Assembly: GCA_963662155.1 (NCBI GenBank)
Contig: OY759270.1
Span: forward strand, 8,036,461 to 8,100,460
From: Lamellibrachia columna
Lineage: Eukaryota; Annelida; Polychaeta; Sabellida; Siboglinidae
Length of the DNA stretch: 64,000 bases
Direction of reading: 5' to 3'
How positions within the stretch are numbered: the stretch's first letter is position 1; each line of letters begins with the position of its first letter. Of this stretch, positions 1 to 11,500 are shown piece after piece. The notes beneath the pieces were generated by a model. The model was not told the origin of the DNA. It did no database searches and saw only the letters and a list, made by a program, of their open reading frames with translations. Position numbers and translations under genes: made by a program.

Positions 1-723
1 TTCCACACAGTACTTAGACCGCACAGCATAGTCTATCACGAGTCCGGTCACCACCTCGATGATGAAGCCGACTCCGAAGAGAGAATGGAAGCCTCTTGTT
101 TTCCAGGTACCGTCGTAGCTTACGGACAGCTGTATTGGTCCATCACTGGCTCCATACAAATCATGGTACACATGACGTACAGTGTCATGCGCCTCCACCA
201 AAGCATCACATGCTGTCCCGAACAGTTTTACCTTCAGCCGATCTGAGATGGAGCTGAATGTCTTGTGGTGTATGCCGCCCTTGATGTTCATGAGGGTCGT
301 CAACCTCATCAAGCCGGTCTGGTTGATTCCACCTTCACGTGCAGCTAGAACTGCAAGGTGGTTGATCATGTACGGCTGGCGAGTCGGGTTGTCAGTTGTC
401 GGTAGCTTTGGCGAAGAATGCACACTGGACAGTTCAGCGCCACACTTCTCACATTGCAACCTAAGTTGCACAGAGTAGCCTTTTGTATCTGTTGAGATGA
501 CATGCAGTGTTGCAGAGCTGCACTCTAGGCATGCTAGTGGCCTCAGAAGATCTTGCAGCTTCTCTGTGTGCACCAGGATAAAGTGGTCGTCGGTGGGTTG
601 ATGGGTTGCCAATGGAATTCTCACAGGGTCATCTGGTGGAGACAGCAATACCATCTTGCTGTTAACTGGCAGATGCTGCATGCAGTGAAGCAAGGGACAC
701 AGAGGGTGCCTCTTCAACTGCAG
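1..723 (-). CDS. Mutator-like transposase, large exon, open at the left edge
   Basis: The minus strand is open without a stop from 723 to 1 (241 codons) and runs off the window. Near position 120 it reads SYDGTWKTRGFHSLFGVGF, then VVTGLVIDYAVRSKYC. This is the hallmark of the animal Mutator-like transposase domain: the Asp of SYDGTW is a probable catalytic acidic residue, and the TGLV-DY-SKYC block follows it. Two CxxC pairs (CEKC at about 444-455 and CLEC at about 520-531) suggest a zinc ribbon upstream. A branch of the family also has the NIKGGIHHKTFS and REGGINQTGLMRL context seen here. A good splice acceptor (tgtttcag) ends at 724, so the exon should start at 723. The transposase would cut and paste its own element in the nucleus, although such genes are often domesticated. 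No frameshift is seen. Family assignment is from motifs; the exact subfamily is inferred. Confidence 0.8.
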   Translation of the reverse strand, partial: MQLKRHPLCPLLHCMQHLPVNSKMVLLSPPDDPVRIPLATHQPTDDHFILVHTEKLQDLLRPLACLECSSATLHVISTDTKGYSVQLRLQCEKCGAELSSVHSSPKLPTTDNPTRQPYMINHLAVLAAREGGINQTGLMRLTTLMNIKGGIHHKTFSSISDRLKVKLFGTACDALVEAHDTVRHVYHDLYGASDGPIQLSVSYDGTWKTRGFHSLFGVGFIIEVVTGLVIDYAVRSKYCVE

Positions 724-1325
724 CTGAAACAGTAAAATATGGTGTAACTACACTGCATAAGGTGTAAACACTAATGTAATGACGTCTGGATGCCAACTGA
801 GGTTACATATAATCTACTTAGTGAAGCAATCTACTTAGTGAAGCCCTAATTAGTATGCTATTATTTGCAATGTACTCTGTCTTATTGTTATTTACTATAC
901 TTATTGTACTAAATAAACACACAACTATTACTACTGCTGTGATATACATGCATAGTAATAATACTAACAACCAGGTGCTTTGGAATTGGTGACTGGCATT
1001 GCCATTGGCGGGCAGGTACTACTCATCACTGCCTGGGCTGGTACTCTGCCCTGGCTACTTAGATACAGCCTGGTAACTGCTAGTATGTAGACGTAGGCAC
1101 CAAAATAATATTTCAAATTTGAAATAAAATATCGTATCAAAGTAACAAAATACGAATGAAAACAATATAATGTGATACTAAACAAATTATTACAAATAAA
1201 TAACTAGTTATTGATTGCTAAATGCAGGGTTCATCAGTTCCCGCTTACAATGTCCGTTTCCATATTATTTTTGGCAATATACAAATATTTTTTACGCTAC
1301 GATTGTGCATAGTATGTTTACACAC

Positions 1326-1422
1326 CTGTTTTCTTTGGTCTTCCGCCTCCAGATTTATTTTTCTTTCTCTTTCGGGCACCAAATCCGTGAACTGTGCTAA
1401 ACTTTTTCGTATGCGACTCCAT
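1326..1422 (-). CDS. candidate first coding exon of the Mutator-like gene
   Basis: On the minus strand an ATG at 1422 opens a short basic stretch with KKFSTVHGFGARKRKKNK followed by GGGRPKK, ending at a cag|gtgtgt donor at 1326/1325. Basic N-termini of this kind (nuclear-localisation-like) are common in Mutator-like proteins, and a CCAAT motif lies just upstream (1453-1457). The exon ends with one spare base, whereas the exon at 723 starts in phase 0, so at least one further exon is needed. A stop-free stretch at about 1066-972 (LYLSSQGRVPAQAV) could be part of it, but the phases still do not close. The link to the transposase is therefore inference. Confidence 0.4.
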
Positions 1423-1924
1423 GTTGTCTTCGAATACCGGAAACGGCACTGATTGGCTGATTATGCGGTCATCACCACGCCGGCCACGCTCATTGGATTA
1501 TATGTCTACGCATTATTATAATGAGCCACAGATCGCGTAACAAGTCCTTATTTGGTAGTTGGTCACACAAATTAGATTCCAGATTATTCCAGAGAGAGGC
1601 TTCTAAAATGTATGCAAAACGTCACATCCGGAAATACACAACCATTCGGACAAGACGGCAACAAATATGGCGATTCTTTCAGTCAGCATGTGTCTGAAGT
1701 CAAACGATCTTTTTGACGAATATTGGACATTTAAAAATGGCTGCCACGCTGGATTTATTTCTTGGAGACTAAGAGGCATGATATAAAGCATGTTATTTTA
1801 GGTATTTATGATGCAAATATTAAAAAATGCTTATGCATAGAGCTGCATAAGATATTAATCTGCCGAAAAATCAAGAAATCACAAAACCGATATATTCATC
1901 GATTCTCGACCCGCGGCTACCGTT
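1423..1924. other. no gene seen between Mutator-like gene and satellite
   Basis: About 500 bases without a convincing ORF, RNA gene or repeat. They may hold the promoter of the minus-strand Mutator-like gene. No exon of the DEG/ENaC first transmembrane segment was found here. Confidence 0.4.
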
Positions 1925-4900
1925 AATGATGGCAACAGGCCCGTATAGGAGAATATGTGTTCTTCCCCTGAGCTCCCTTTATAAAGTAAGTTCCATCTTG
2001 GTTTGGTTTAATGATTGCAACAGGCCCGTATAGGAGAATATGTGTTCTTCCCCTGAGCTCCCTTTATAAAGTAAGTTCTATCTTGGTTTGGTTTAATGGT
2101 GGCAACAGGCCCGTATAGGAGAATATGTGTTCTTCCCCTGAGCTCCCTTTATAAAGTAAGTTCTATGTTGGTTTGGTTTAATGATTGCAACAGGCCCGTA
2201 TAGGAGAATATGTGTTCTTCCCCTAAGCTCCCTTTATAAAGTAAGTTCTATCTTGGTTTGGTTTAATGGTGGCAACAGGCCCGTATAGGAGAATATGTGT
2301 TCTTCCCCTGAGCTCCCTTTATAAAGTAAGTTCTATCTTGGTTTGGTTTAATGATTGCAACAGGCCCGTATAGGAGAATATGTGTTCTTCCCCTGAGCTC
2401 CCTTTATAAAGTAAGTTCTATCTTGGTTTGGTTTAATGATTGCAACAGGCCCGTATAGGAGAATATGCGTTCTTCCCCTGAGCTCCCTTTATAAAGTAAG
2501 TTCTATCTTGGTTTGGTTTAATGGTGGCAACAGGCCCTTATAGGAGAATATGTGTTCTTCCCCTGAGCTCCCTTTATAAAGTAAGTTCTATCTTGGTTTG
2601 GTTTAATGATGGCAACAGGCCCGTATAGGAGAATATGTGTTCTTTCCTTGAGCTCCCTTTATAAAGTAAGTTCTATCTTGGTTTGGTTTAATGGTGGCAA
2701 CAGGCCCGTATACGAGAATATGTGTTCTTCCCCTGAGCTCCCTTTATAAAGTAAGTTCCATCTTGGTTTGGTTTAATGATTACAACAGGCCCGTATAGGA
2801 GAATATGTGTTCTTCCCCTGAGCTCCCTTTATAAAGTAAGTTCTATCTTGGTTTGGTTTAATGATTGCAACAGGCCCGTATAGGAGAATATGTGTTCTTC
2901 CCCTGAGCTCCCTTTATAAAGTAAGTTCCATCTTGGTTTGGTTTAATGATGGCAACAGGCCCGTATAGGAGAATATGTGTTCTTCCCCTGAGCTCCCTTT
3001 ATAAAGTAAGTTCTATCTTGGTTTGGTTTGGTTTAATGGTGGCAACAGGCCCGTATAGGAGAATATGTGTTCTTCCCCTGAGCTCCCTTTATAAAGTAAG
3101 TTCTATCTTGGTTTGGTTTAATGGTGGCAACAGGCCCGTATAGGAGAATATGTGTTCTTCCCCTGAGCTCCCTTTATAAAGTAAGTTCTATCTTGGTTTG
3201 GTTTAATGGTGGCAACAGGCCCGTATACGAGAATATGTGTTCTTCCCCTGAGCTCCCTTTATAAAGTAAGTTCTATCTTGGTTTGGTTTAATTGTGGCAA
3301 CAGGCCCGTATAGGAGAATATGTGTTCTTCCCCTGAGCTCCCTTTATAAAGTAAGTTCCATCTTGGTTTGGTTTAATGATTACAACAGGCCCGTATAGGA
3401 GAATATGTATTCTTCCCCTGAGCTCCCTTTATAAAGTAAGTTCTATGTTGGTTTGGTTTAATGATTGCAACAGGCCCGTATACGAGAATATGTGTTCTTC
3501 CCCTGAGCTCCCTTTATAAAGTAAGTTCTATCTTGGTTTGGTTTAATGATTGCAACAGGCCCGTATAGGAGAATATGTGTTCTTCCCCTGAGCTCCCTTT
3601 ATAAAGTAAGTTCTATCTTGGTTTTGTTTAATGGTGGCAACAGGCCCGTATACGAGAATATGTGTTCTTTCCCTGAGCTCCCTTTATAAAGTAAGTTCTA
3701 TCTTGGTTTGGTTTAATGGTGGCAACAGGCCTGTATAGGAGAATATGTGTTCTTCCCCTGAGCTCCCTTTATAAAGTAAGTTCCATCTTGGTTTGGTTTA
3801 ATGATTGCAACAGGCCCGTATAGGAGAATATGTCTTCTTCCCCTGAGCTCCCTTTATAAAGTAAGTTCTATCTTGGTTTGGTTTAATGGTGGCAACAGGC
3901 CCGTATACGAGAATATGTGTTCTTCCCCTGAGCTCCCTTTATAAAGTAAGTTCTATCTTGGTTTGGTTTAATGATGGCAACAGGCCCGTATAGGAGAATA
4001 TGTGTTCTTCTCCTGAGCTCCCTTTATAAAGTAAGTTCTATCTTGGTTTGGTTTAATGATTGCAACAGGCCCGTATAGGAGAATATGTGTTCTTCCCCTG
4101 AGCTCCCTTTATAAAGTAAGTTCTATCTTGGTTTGGTTTAATGATTGCAACAGGCCCGTATAGGAGAATATGTGTTCTTCCCCTGAGCTCCCTTTATAAA
4201 GTAAGTTCCATCTTGGTTTGGTTTAATGATGGCAACAGGCCCGTATAGGAGAATATGTGTTCTTCCCCTGAGCTCCCTTTATAAAGTAAGTTCTATCTTG
4301 GTTTGGTTTGGTTTAATGGTGGCAACAGGCCCGTATAGGAGAATATGTGTTCTTCCCCTGAGCTCCCTTTATAAAGTAAGTTCTATCTTGGTTTGGTTTA
4401 ATGGTGGCAACAGGCCCGTATAGGAGAATATGTGTTCTTCCCCTGAGCTCCCTTTATAAAGTAAGTTCTATCTTGGTTTGGTTTAATGGTGGCAACAGGC
4501 CCGTATACGAGAATATGTGTTCTTCCCCTGAGCTCCCTTTATAAAGTAAGTTCTATCTTGGTTTGGTTTAATTGTGGCAACAGGCCCGTATAGGAGAATA
4601 TGTGTTCTTCCCCTGAGCTCCCTTTATAAAGTAAGTTCCATCTTGGTTTGGTTTAATGATTACAACAGGCCCGTATAGGAGAATATGTATTCTTCCCCTG
4701 AGCTCCCTTTATAAAGTAAGTTCTATCTTGGTTTGGTTTAATGATTGCAACAGGCCCGTATACGAGAATATGTGTTCTTCCCCTGAGCTCCCTTTATAAA
4801 GTAAGTTCTATCTTGGTTTGGTTTAATGATTGCAACAGGCCCGTATAGGAGAATATGTGTTCTTCCCCTGAGCTCCCTTTATAAAGTAAGTTCTATCTTG

Positions 4901-6837
4901 GTTTTGTTTAATGGTGGCAACAGGCCCGTATACGAGAATATGTGTTCTTTCCCTGAGCTCCCTTTATAAAGTAAGTTCTATCTTGGTTTGGTTTAATGGT
5001 GGCAACAGGCCTGTATAGGAGAATATGTGTTCTTCCCCTGAGCTCCCTTTATAAAGTAAGTTCCATCTTGGTTTGGTTTAATGATTGCAACAGGCCCGTA
5101 TAGGAGAATATGTCTTCTTCCCCTGAGCTCCCTTTATAAAGTAAGTTCTATCTTGGTTTGGTTTAATGGTGGCAACAGGCCCGTATACGAGAATATGTGT
5201 TCTTCCCCTGAGCTCCCTTTATAAAGTAAGTTCTATCTTGGTTTGGTTTAATGATGGCAACAGGCCCGTATAGGAGAATATGTGTTCTTCTCCTGAGCTC
5301 CCTTTATAAAGTAAGTTCTATCTTGGTTTGGTTTAATGATTGCAACAGGCCCGTATAGGAGAATATGTGTTCTTCCCCTGAGCTCCCTTTATAAAGTAAG
5401 TTCTATGTTGGTTTGGTTTAATGATTGCAACAGGCCCGTATAGGAGAATATGTGTTCTTCCCCTAAGCTCCCTTTATAAAGTAAGTTCTATCTTGGTTTG
5501 GTTTAATGGTGGCAACAGGCCCGTATAGGAGAATATGTGTTCTTCCCCTGAGCTCCCTTTATAAAGTAAGTTCTATCTTCGTTTGGTTTAATGATTGCAA
5601 CAGGCCCGTATAGGAGAATATGCGTTCTTCCCCTGAGCTCCCTTTATAAAGTAAGTTCTATCTTGGTTTGGTTTAATGGTGGCAACAGGCCCTTATAGGA
5701 GAATATGTGTTCTTCCCCTGAGCTCCCTTTATAAAGTAAGTTCTATGTTGGTTTGGTTTAATGATTGCAACAGGCCCGTATAGGAGAATATGTGTTCTTC
5801 CCCTGAGCTCCCTTTATAAAGTAAGTTCTATCTTGGTTTGGTTTAATGATTGCAACAGGCCCGTATAGGAGAATATGCGTTCTTCCCCTGAGCTCCCTTT
5901 ATAAAGTAAGTTCTATCTTGGTTTGGTTTAATGGTGGCAACAGGCCCTTATAGGAGAATATGTGTTCTTCCCTTGAGCTCCCTTTATAAAGTAAGTTCTA
6001 TCTTGGTTTGGTTTAATGGTGGCAACAGGCCCGTATAGGAGAATATGTGTTCTTCCCCTGAGCTCCCTTTGTAAAGTAAGTTCTATCTTGGTTTGGTTTA
6101 ATGATTGCAACAGGCCCGTATACGAGAATATGTGTTCTTCCCCTGAGCTCCCTTTATAAAGTAAGTTCTATCTTGGTTTGGTTTAATGATGGCAACAGGC
6201 CCTTATAGGAGAATATGTGTTCTTCCCCTGAGCTCCCTTTATAAAGTAAGTTCCATCTTGGTTTGGTTTAATGATGGCAACAGGCCCGTATAGGAGAATG
6301 TGTTCTTCCCCTGAGCTCCCTTTATAAAGTAAGTTCTATCTTGGTTTGGTTTAATGATGGCAACAGGCCCGTATAGGAGAATGTGTTCTTCCCCTGAGCT
6401 CCCTTTATAAAGTAAGTTCTATCTTGGTTTGGTTTAATGATGGCAACAGGCCCGTATAGGAGAATATGTGTTCTTCCCCTGAGCTCCCTTTATAAAGTAA
6501 GTTCCATCTTGGTTTGGTTTAATGATTGTAACAGGCCCGTATAGGAGAATATGTGTTCTTCCCCTGAGCTCCCTTTATAAAGTAAGTTCTATCTTGGTTT
6601 GGTTTAATGATGGCAACAGGCCCGTATAGGAGAATATGTGTTCTTCCCCTGAGCTCCCTTTATAAAGTAAGTTCTATCTTGGTTTGGTTTAATGGTGGCA
6701 ACAGGCCCGTATAGGAGAATATGTGTTCTTCCCCTGAGCTCCCTTTATAAAGTAAGTTCCATCTTGGTTTGGTTTAATGGTGGCAACAGGCCCGTATAGG
6801 AGAATATGTGTTCTTCCCCTGAGCTCCATTTATAAAG
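1925..6837 (+). repeat. 85-bp satellite array, about 58 copies
   Basis: A head-to-tail array with a period of 85 bases; units are near-identical and differ at a few recurrent positions (gatggc/gattgc/ggtggc, gtatagg/gtatacg, ttcta/ttcca). Two units carry a 5-base duplication of ttggt (near 3028 and 4308), and two near 6298 and 6382 lack two bases. Each unit contains ccctttataaagtaagtt, which includes a perfect 5' splice-site consensus (AAA|GTAAGT). The array ends at the same junction (ttataaagcagtgatgct) as the second array at 10197, so it belongs to a larger repeated element. Confidence 0.97.
2790..5406 (+). repeat. 1,280-bp higher-order duplication within the 85-bp array
   Basis: Rare variants recur exactly 1,280 bases apart: the 5-base insertion (3028/4308), ggcctgtata (3729/5009), tgtcttcttc (3831/5111) and tcctgagctc (4011/5291). 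This corresponds to 15 units plus 5 bases duplicated in tandem, with a single difference noticed (3447 g versus 4727 c). The duplication is recent. Confidence 0.85.
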
Positions 6838-6940
6838 CAGTGATGCTAGTCACCTGGAGCAGATCCAAGGTTTAGAAAAAGGGGGGGTCCAAGGTAATAT
6901 ATGAAGTGCAGAACGCGCGAAACGAGGCGTGAAGCGCCTC

Positions 6941-7137
6941 AGGGTGTGTGTGGTAGGGGAGTATCCCCCTTCCAACCTAGGGGTGTGTGTGGGAGGGGAG
7001 TATCCCCCTTCCTACCTCGGGGTGTGTGTGGGAGGGGAGTATCCCCCTTCCTACCTCGGGGTGTGTGTGGGAGGGGAGTATCCCCCTTCCTACCTCGGGG
7101 TGTGTGTGGGAGGGGAGTATCCCTCTTCCTACCCATT
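6941..7137 (+). repeat. 39-bp G/C-rich minisatellite, about 5 copies
   Basis: The unit contains gggtgtgtgtgggagggg and tatcccccttcctacc, with period 39. Because 39 is a multiple of 3 all three frames stay open, which explains spurious repeat-peptide ORFs on both strands. The sister copy has about four units. Confidence 0.92.
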
Positions 7138-7790
7138 TGATGTTTTTTAGACAAAACACTTGAAATTGTGTAATTTGGGACACCAATAATCTGGTTTCAA
7201 TCGAGTCAGGGCCTAATGTAATCAACCGAAAATTCAGATATGCGACATCGTGTGTGTACAATACGAATTTTTGGGAGGAATACGGCCTTGGGCCATGTCC
7301 CATTTTAATACGCATTTGCTGAAAATATAAAAATCGTGATGAAGTAGTCCTATGTATGTTCTTGTATTCGTCACATAAGTATAACTTCAAATGTCAAATT
7401 TGCAATAGACGAGATGCAACTACTTTTGAGTCTAGAGTTTCAGCAAAACGCAGTGGATTTAGTTTCATTTACACCTGTAGGTAAGCCTATTCTAAACAAG
7501 TATACTACAGCTGACTAAACCAGCACGTAATCGTCTAAACTCTGTATAGGCATTATTGCAAACTAGAGGCACGGTGGTGTAGTAATAGTAAAAATATATA
7601 TTTATTCGTACGACAATTGAAGAGACTAACACGTCTTTGACTAAAAAAGTGCTACACGCATTCTCTGTATTATTCAGCACATCCTTTGCCAAGGAAACTA
7701 TGTTTAATAGTTTCTCATCCAGCCCTTTCTGATAGTGGTTCTGAATGATACAATAAAATTACCAATATATTACAAAACCCAAAAATGTAA

Positions 7791-7853
7791 ATGTAGTGGT
7801 TAGCACATCCGCCTTTCATGCCACAGTTCTGAATTCAAGACGCAAACTGGACA
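7791..7853 (+). repeat. tRNA-like (SINE-type) promoter relic, copy 1
   Basis: tgtagtggttagcacatcc followed by gcctttcatgcc resembles the A-box and anticodon arm of a tRNA, and ctgaattcaagacgc resembles a degenerate B-box (GGTTCGANNCC). It lies inside the duplicated 1.5-kb segment, so it is a SINE-like relic, not a functional tRNA gene. A match recurs near 11110-11170. Confidence 0.4.
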
Positions 7854-8507
7854 CGGTACATGTGGTGCTTGGTGATAAAGTTATGAAAAGGCTAACTAGT
7901 TGAATGAGACCTCAAAAGGACGTAACATTCTAGCCACAGTATAATTTTAAAGACTATAGTCAGCTAATAGAACATTGCCGGGGCTGGAAACAACTAGATA
8001 CTAGAAACTCTGTTTAAATCAGCTGTGTTTTAATAACTGTTGTTCAACTGTGCGTGTGTGTGTGCGTACGTGTGCGCGGTTTCACCGGTGTTGAGTGTGT
8101 AATTTTGTTAAACATTTACAACATAAAGATACAAAATCAAGTGAAAATTAGTTTTTTTTCTGCACGATAGCATGTTCCTACACTAATAACTCATACCACA
8201 CCATCATTATTACCAAGACTTATGAAATGATGCTCTCCAACATGTCCGAAGGGCAGAGGATCTCGACTGCCAGAGTTTGAAATGGCTGTGATTTTGCTTA
8301 CTGAGTAGCCTTGTTTCGTGCTCTGCTCCTGGCTGGTCACAATGTGTAAATGACGTCCCAACATTCTGGCCATTATCACATGTTAACAGACACACACCAC
8401 ACAAGCACACACGCACACGTTGAGGCACAGACACGCGCACGCCAACACACACACGGACGCACGCATGCACACATCTACACATAACTCCTGGTGGCGTTTT
8501 TTTGCAG

Positions 8508-8591
8508 ACTAGTTGCAGCAGAGAAAGGATCTTACCGTTGGTTGGACGATATGTACACAGAAAAAAACATTTCCACGTTCAACTATGCAAA
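8508..8591 (+). CDS. DEG/ENaC exon 1 of this window (extracellular palm)
   Basis: The acceptor tttttttgcag ends at 8507 and the donor GTGAGG starts at 8592. The exon reads LVAAEKGSYRWLDDMYTE then KNISTFNYA and leaves two bases that combine with the next exon to give Asn before Cys-Arg-Trp. This is the usual position just before the first conserved cysteine of the family. Phase agreement and a strong donor support it; the sequence itself is poorly conserved. Confidence 0.65.
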
Positions 8592-11500
8592 GTGAGGTGT
8601 CGGAAACCAATCGATGCATGATGTGTACCTACAACATGCACACCGCAAGGAAGATATGATCGCGTTGTGAGTTTGTATAGCCTGATGACTCTTGCATATG
8701 CGTTCAGCTGTAAATTACGTATAATAATGACAATGACATCTCTGATAACGATAATAATGGTGATGATAGTGATTTATATATATATGTGTGTGTGTGTGTG
8801 CATATATATAAATCATTATCATCACTGTTATATATATATATATATATATCCGTTACATCATATAAATATGTGTGTGTGTGTGTGTGTGCACGTGCATGCG
8901 TGCGTGTTTATCCCATAATTACCTTCACCTGCATATTATTGTCTCATTAGTTGTCGGTGGAAGCGGACGCCTTGCAGTCACGAAGATTTCCAGGTGACCG
9001 TGACTGATGCTGGAGTGTGCTACACGTTCAACGCCCGGACTAGTTTCAACTCTATGGTCAATGCAACTGGTAAATAACCCTCCTATCTTCTGCAACATTT
9101 ACAGTTGCATTGCGAGGCATGTAAACAATTTCATATAATGTCTAACAAATAACACATATTAACAGGATGTAGACAATCTTTGCCCGCAGGATACTCACAA
9201 CTACAGTTCCGTTTTATTAATCTGGTGCCTTTTTTGTTTCATCATAATATATGAAGCATATAATAATTAAAATTGCATTGCTTTCCACTACACCCAGTTG
9301 AATATTACACCACAAAAACGATTGTTGTTCTGTAGGTATGAAACACGGCCTACAGCTGGTGTTGAACATTGAGCAGTATGAGTACATGAAGGGTCCACAC
9401 AATGCAGTGGGACTGAAGCTTGTTCTGCACAACCAAGATGCCATACCATTAGTGCAGGACTTTGGCGACAATGTCCCAGCAGGAATGCACACATTTATTA
9501 CAGTGAGCATCTCGAAAGTTAGTTCTATCTTGGTTTGGTTTAATGATGGCAACAGGCCCGTATAGGAGAATATGTGTTCTTCCCCTGAGCTCCCTTTATA
9601 AAGTAAGTTCCATCTTGGTTTGGTTTAATGATGGCAACAGGCCCGTATAGGATAATATGTGTTCTTCCCCTGAGCTCCCTTTATAAAGTAAGTTCCATCT
9701 TGGTTTGGTTTAATGATGGCAACAGGCCCGTATAGGATAATATGTGTTCTTCCCCTGAGCTCCCTTTATAAAGTAAGTTCCATCTTGGTTTGGTTTAATG
9801 ATTGCAACAGGCCCGTATAGGAGAATATGTGTTCTTCCCCTGAGCTCCCTTTATAAAGTAAGTTCTATCTTGGTTTGGTTTAATGGTGGCAACAGGCCCG
9901 TATAGAAGAATATGTGTTCTTCCCCTGAGCTCCCTTTATAAAGTAAGTTCTATCTTGGTTTGGTTTAATGATGGCAACAGGCCCGTATAGGAGAATGTGT
10001 TCTTCCCCTGAGCTCCCTTTATAAAGTAAGTTCTATCTTGGTTTGGTTTAATGATGGCAACAGGCCCGTATAGGAGAATATGTGTTCTTCCCCTGAGCTC
10101 CCTTTATAAAGTAAGTTCCATCTTGGTTTGGTTTAATGATTGCAACAGGCCCGTATAGGAGAATATGTGTTCTTCCTCTGAGCTCCCTTTATAAAGCAGT
10201 GATGCTAGTCACCAGGAGCAGATCCAAGGTTTAGAAAAAGGGGGGGTCCAAGGTAATATATGAAGTGCCGAAGGCGCGAAACGAGGCGTGAAGCGCCTCA
10301 GGGTGTGTGTGGTAGGGGAGTATCCCCCTTCCTACCTCGGGGTGTGTGTGGGAGGGGAGTATCCCCCTTCCTACCTCGGGGTGTGTGTGGGAGGGGAGTA
10401 TCCCCCTTCCTACCTCGGGGTGTGTGTGGGAGGGGAGTATCCCCCTTCCTACCCATTTGATGTTTTTTAGAAAAAACACTTGAAATTGTGTAATTTGGGA
10501 CACCAATAATCTGGTTTCAATCGAGTCGGCCTAATGTAATCAACCGAAAATTCAGATATGCGACATTGTATGTGTACAATACAAATTTTTGGGAGGAATA
10601 CGGCCTTGGGCCGTGTCCCATTTTAATACAGATTTGCTGAAAATATAAAAATCGTGATAAAGTAGTCCTATGTATTTTCTTGTATTCGTCACATAAGTAT
10701 AACTTCAAATGTCAAATTTGCAATAGACGAGATGCAACTACTTTTGAGTCTAGAGTTTTGGCAAAACGCAGTGGATTTTGTTTCATTTACACCTGTAGGT
10801 AAGCCTATTCTAAACAAGTATACTACAGCTGACTAAACCAGCACGTAATCGTCTTAACTCTGTATAGGCATTATTGCAAACTAGAGGCATGGTGGTGTAG
10901 TAATAGTAAAAATATATATTTATTCGTTCGACAATTGAAGAGACTAACACGTCTTTGACTAAAAAAGTGCTACATGCATTCTCTGTATTATTCAGCACAT
11001 CCTTTGCCAAGGAAACTATGTTTAATAGTTTCTCATCCAGCCCTTTCTGATAGTGGTTCTGAATGATACAATAAAATTACCTATATATTACAAAACCCAA
11101 AAATGTAAATGTAGTGATTAGCACATCCGCCTTTCATGCCACAGTTCTGAATTCAAGACGCAAACTGGACACGGTACATGTGGTGCTTGGTGATAAAGTT
11201 ATGAAAAGGCTAACTAGTTGAATGATACCTCAAAAGGACGTAACATTCTAGCCACAGTATAATTTTAAAGACTATTGTCAGCTAATAGAACGTTGCCGGG
11301 GCTGGAAACAACTAGATACTAGAAACTCTGTTTATATCAGCTGTGTTTTAATAACTGTTGTTCAACTGTGCGTGTGTGTGTGCGTACGTGTGCACGGTTT
11401 CACCGGTGTTGAGTGTGTAATTTTGTTAAACATTTACAACATAAAGATACAAAATCAAGTGAAAATTAGTTGTTTTTTTCTGCACAATAGCATGTTCCTA

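Larger units (their letters stand above)
6838..8376 (+). repeat. 1.5-kb element segment, copy 1
   Basis: From gcagtgatgctagtcacc to acattctggccatt this segment is nearly identical to 10198-11693, and both copies directly follow an 85-bp array. It contains a 39-bp minisatellite, a tRNA-like stretch and GT-rich DNA, but no ORF that looks coding. Array plus segment behaves as one mobile or segmentally duplicated unit. Terminal features that would name the family (inverted repeats, target duplications) were not found. Confidence 0.9.

Noticed and set aside
2946..4423. Identical 65-residue ORFs in the 85-bp array
   Set aside because: They arise twice only because of the 1,280-bp duplication with its 5-base insertion; no other unit stays open.
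6901..7390. Repeat-peptide ORFs around the 39-bp minisatellite
   Set aside because: Same arithmetic effect, and the region is a duplicated non-coding element present again at 10231-10506.
7791..7853. Functional tRNA gene
   Set aside because: The A-box is good, but the B-box is degenerate and the acceptor stem does not pair; kept only as a SINE-like relic.
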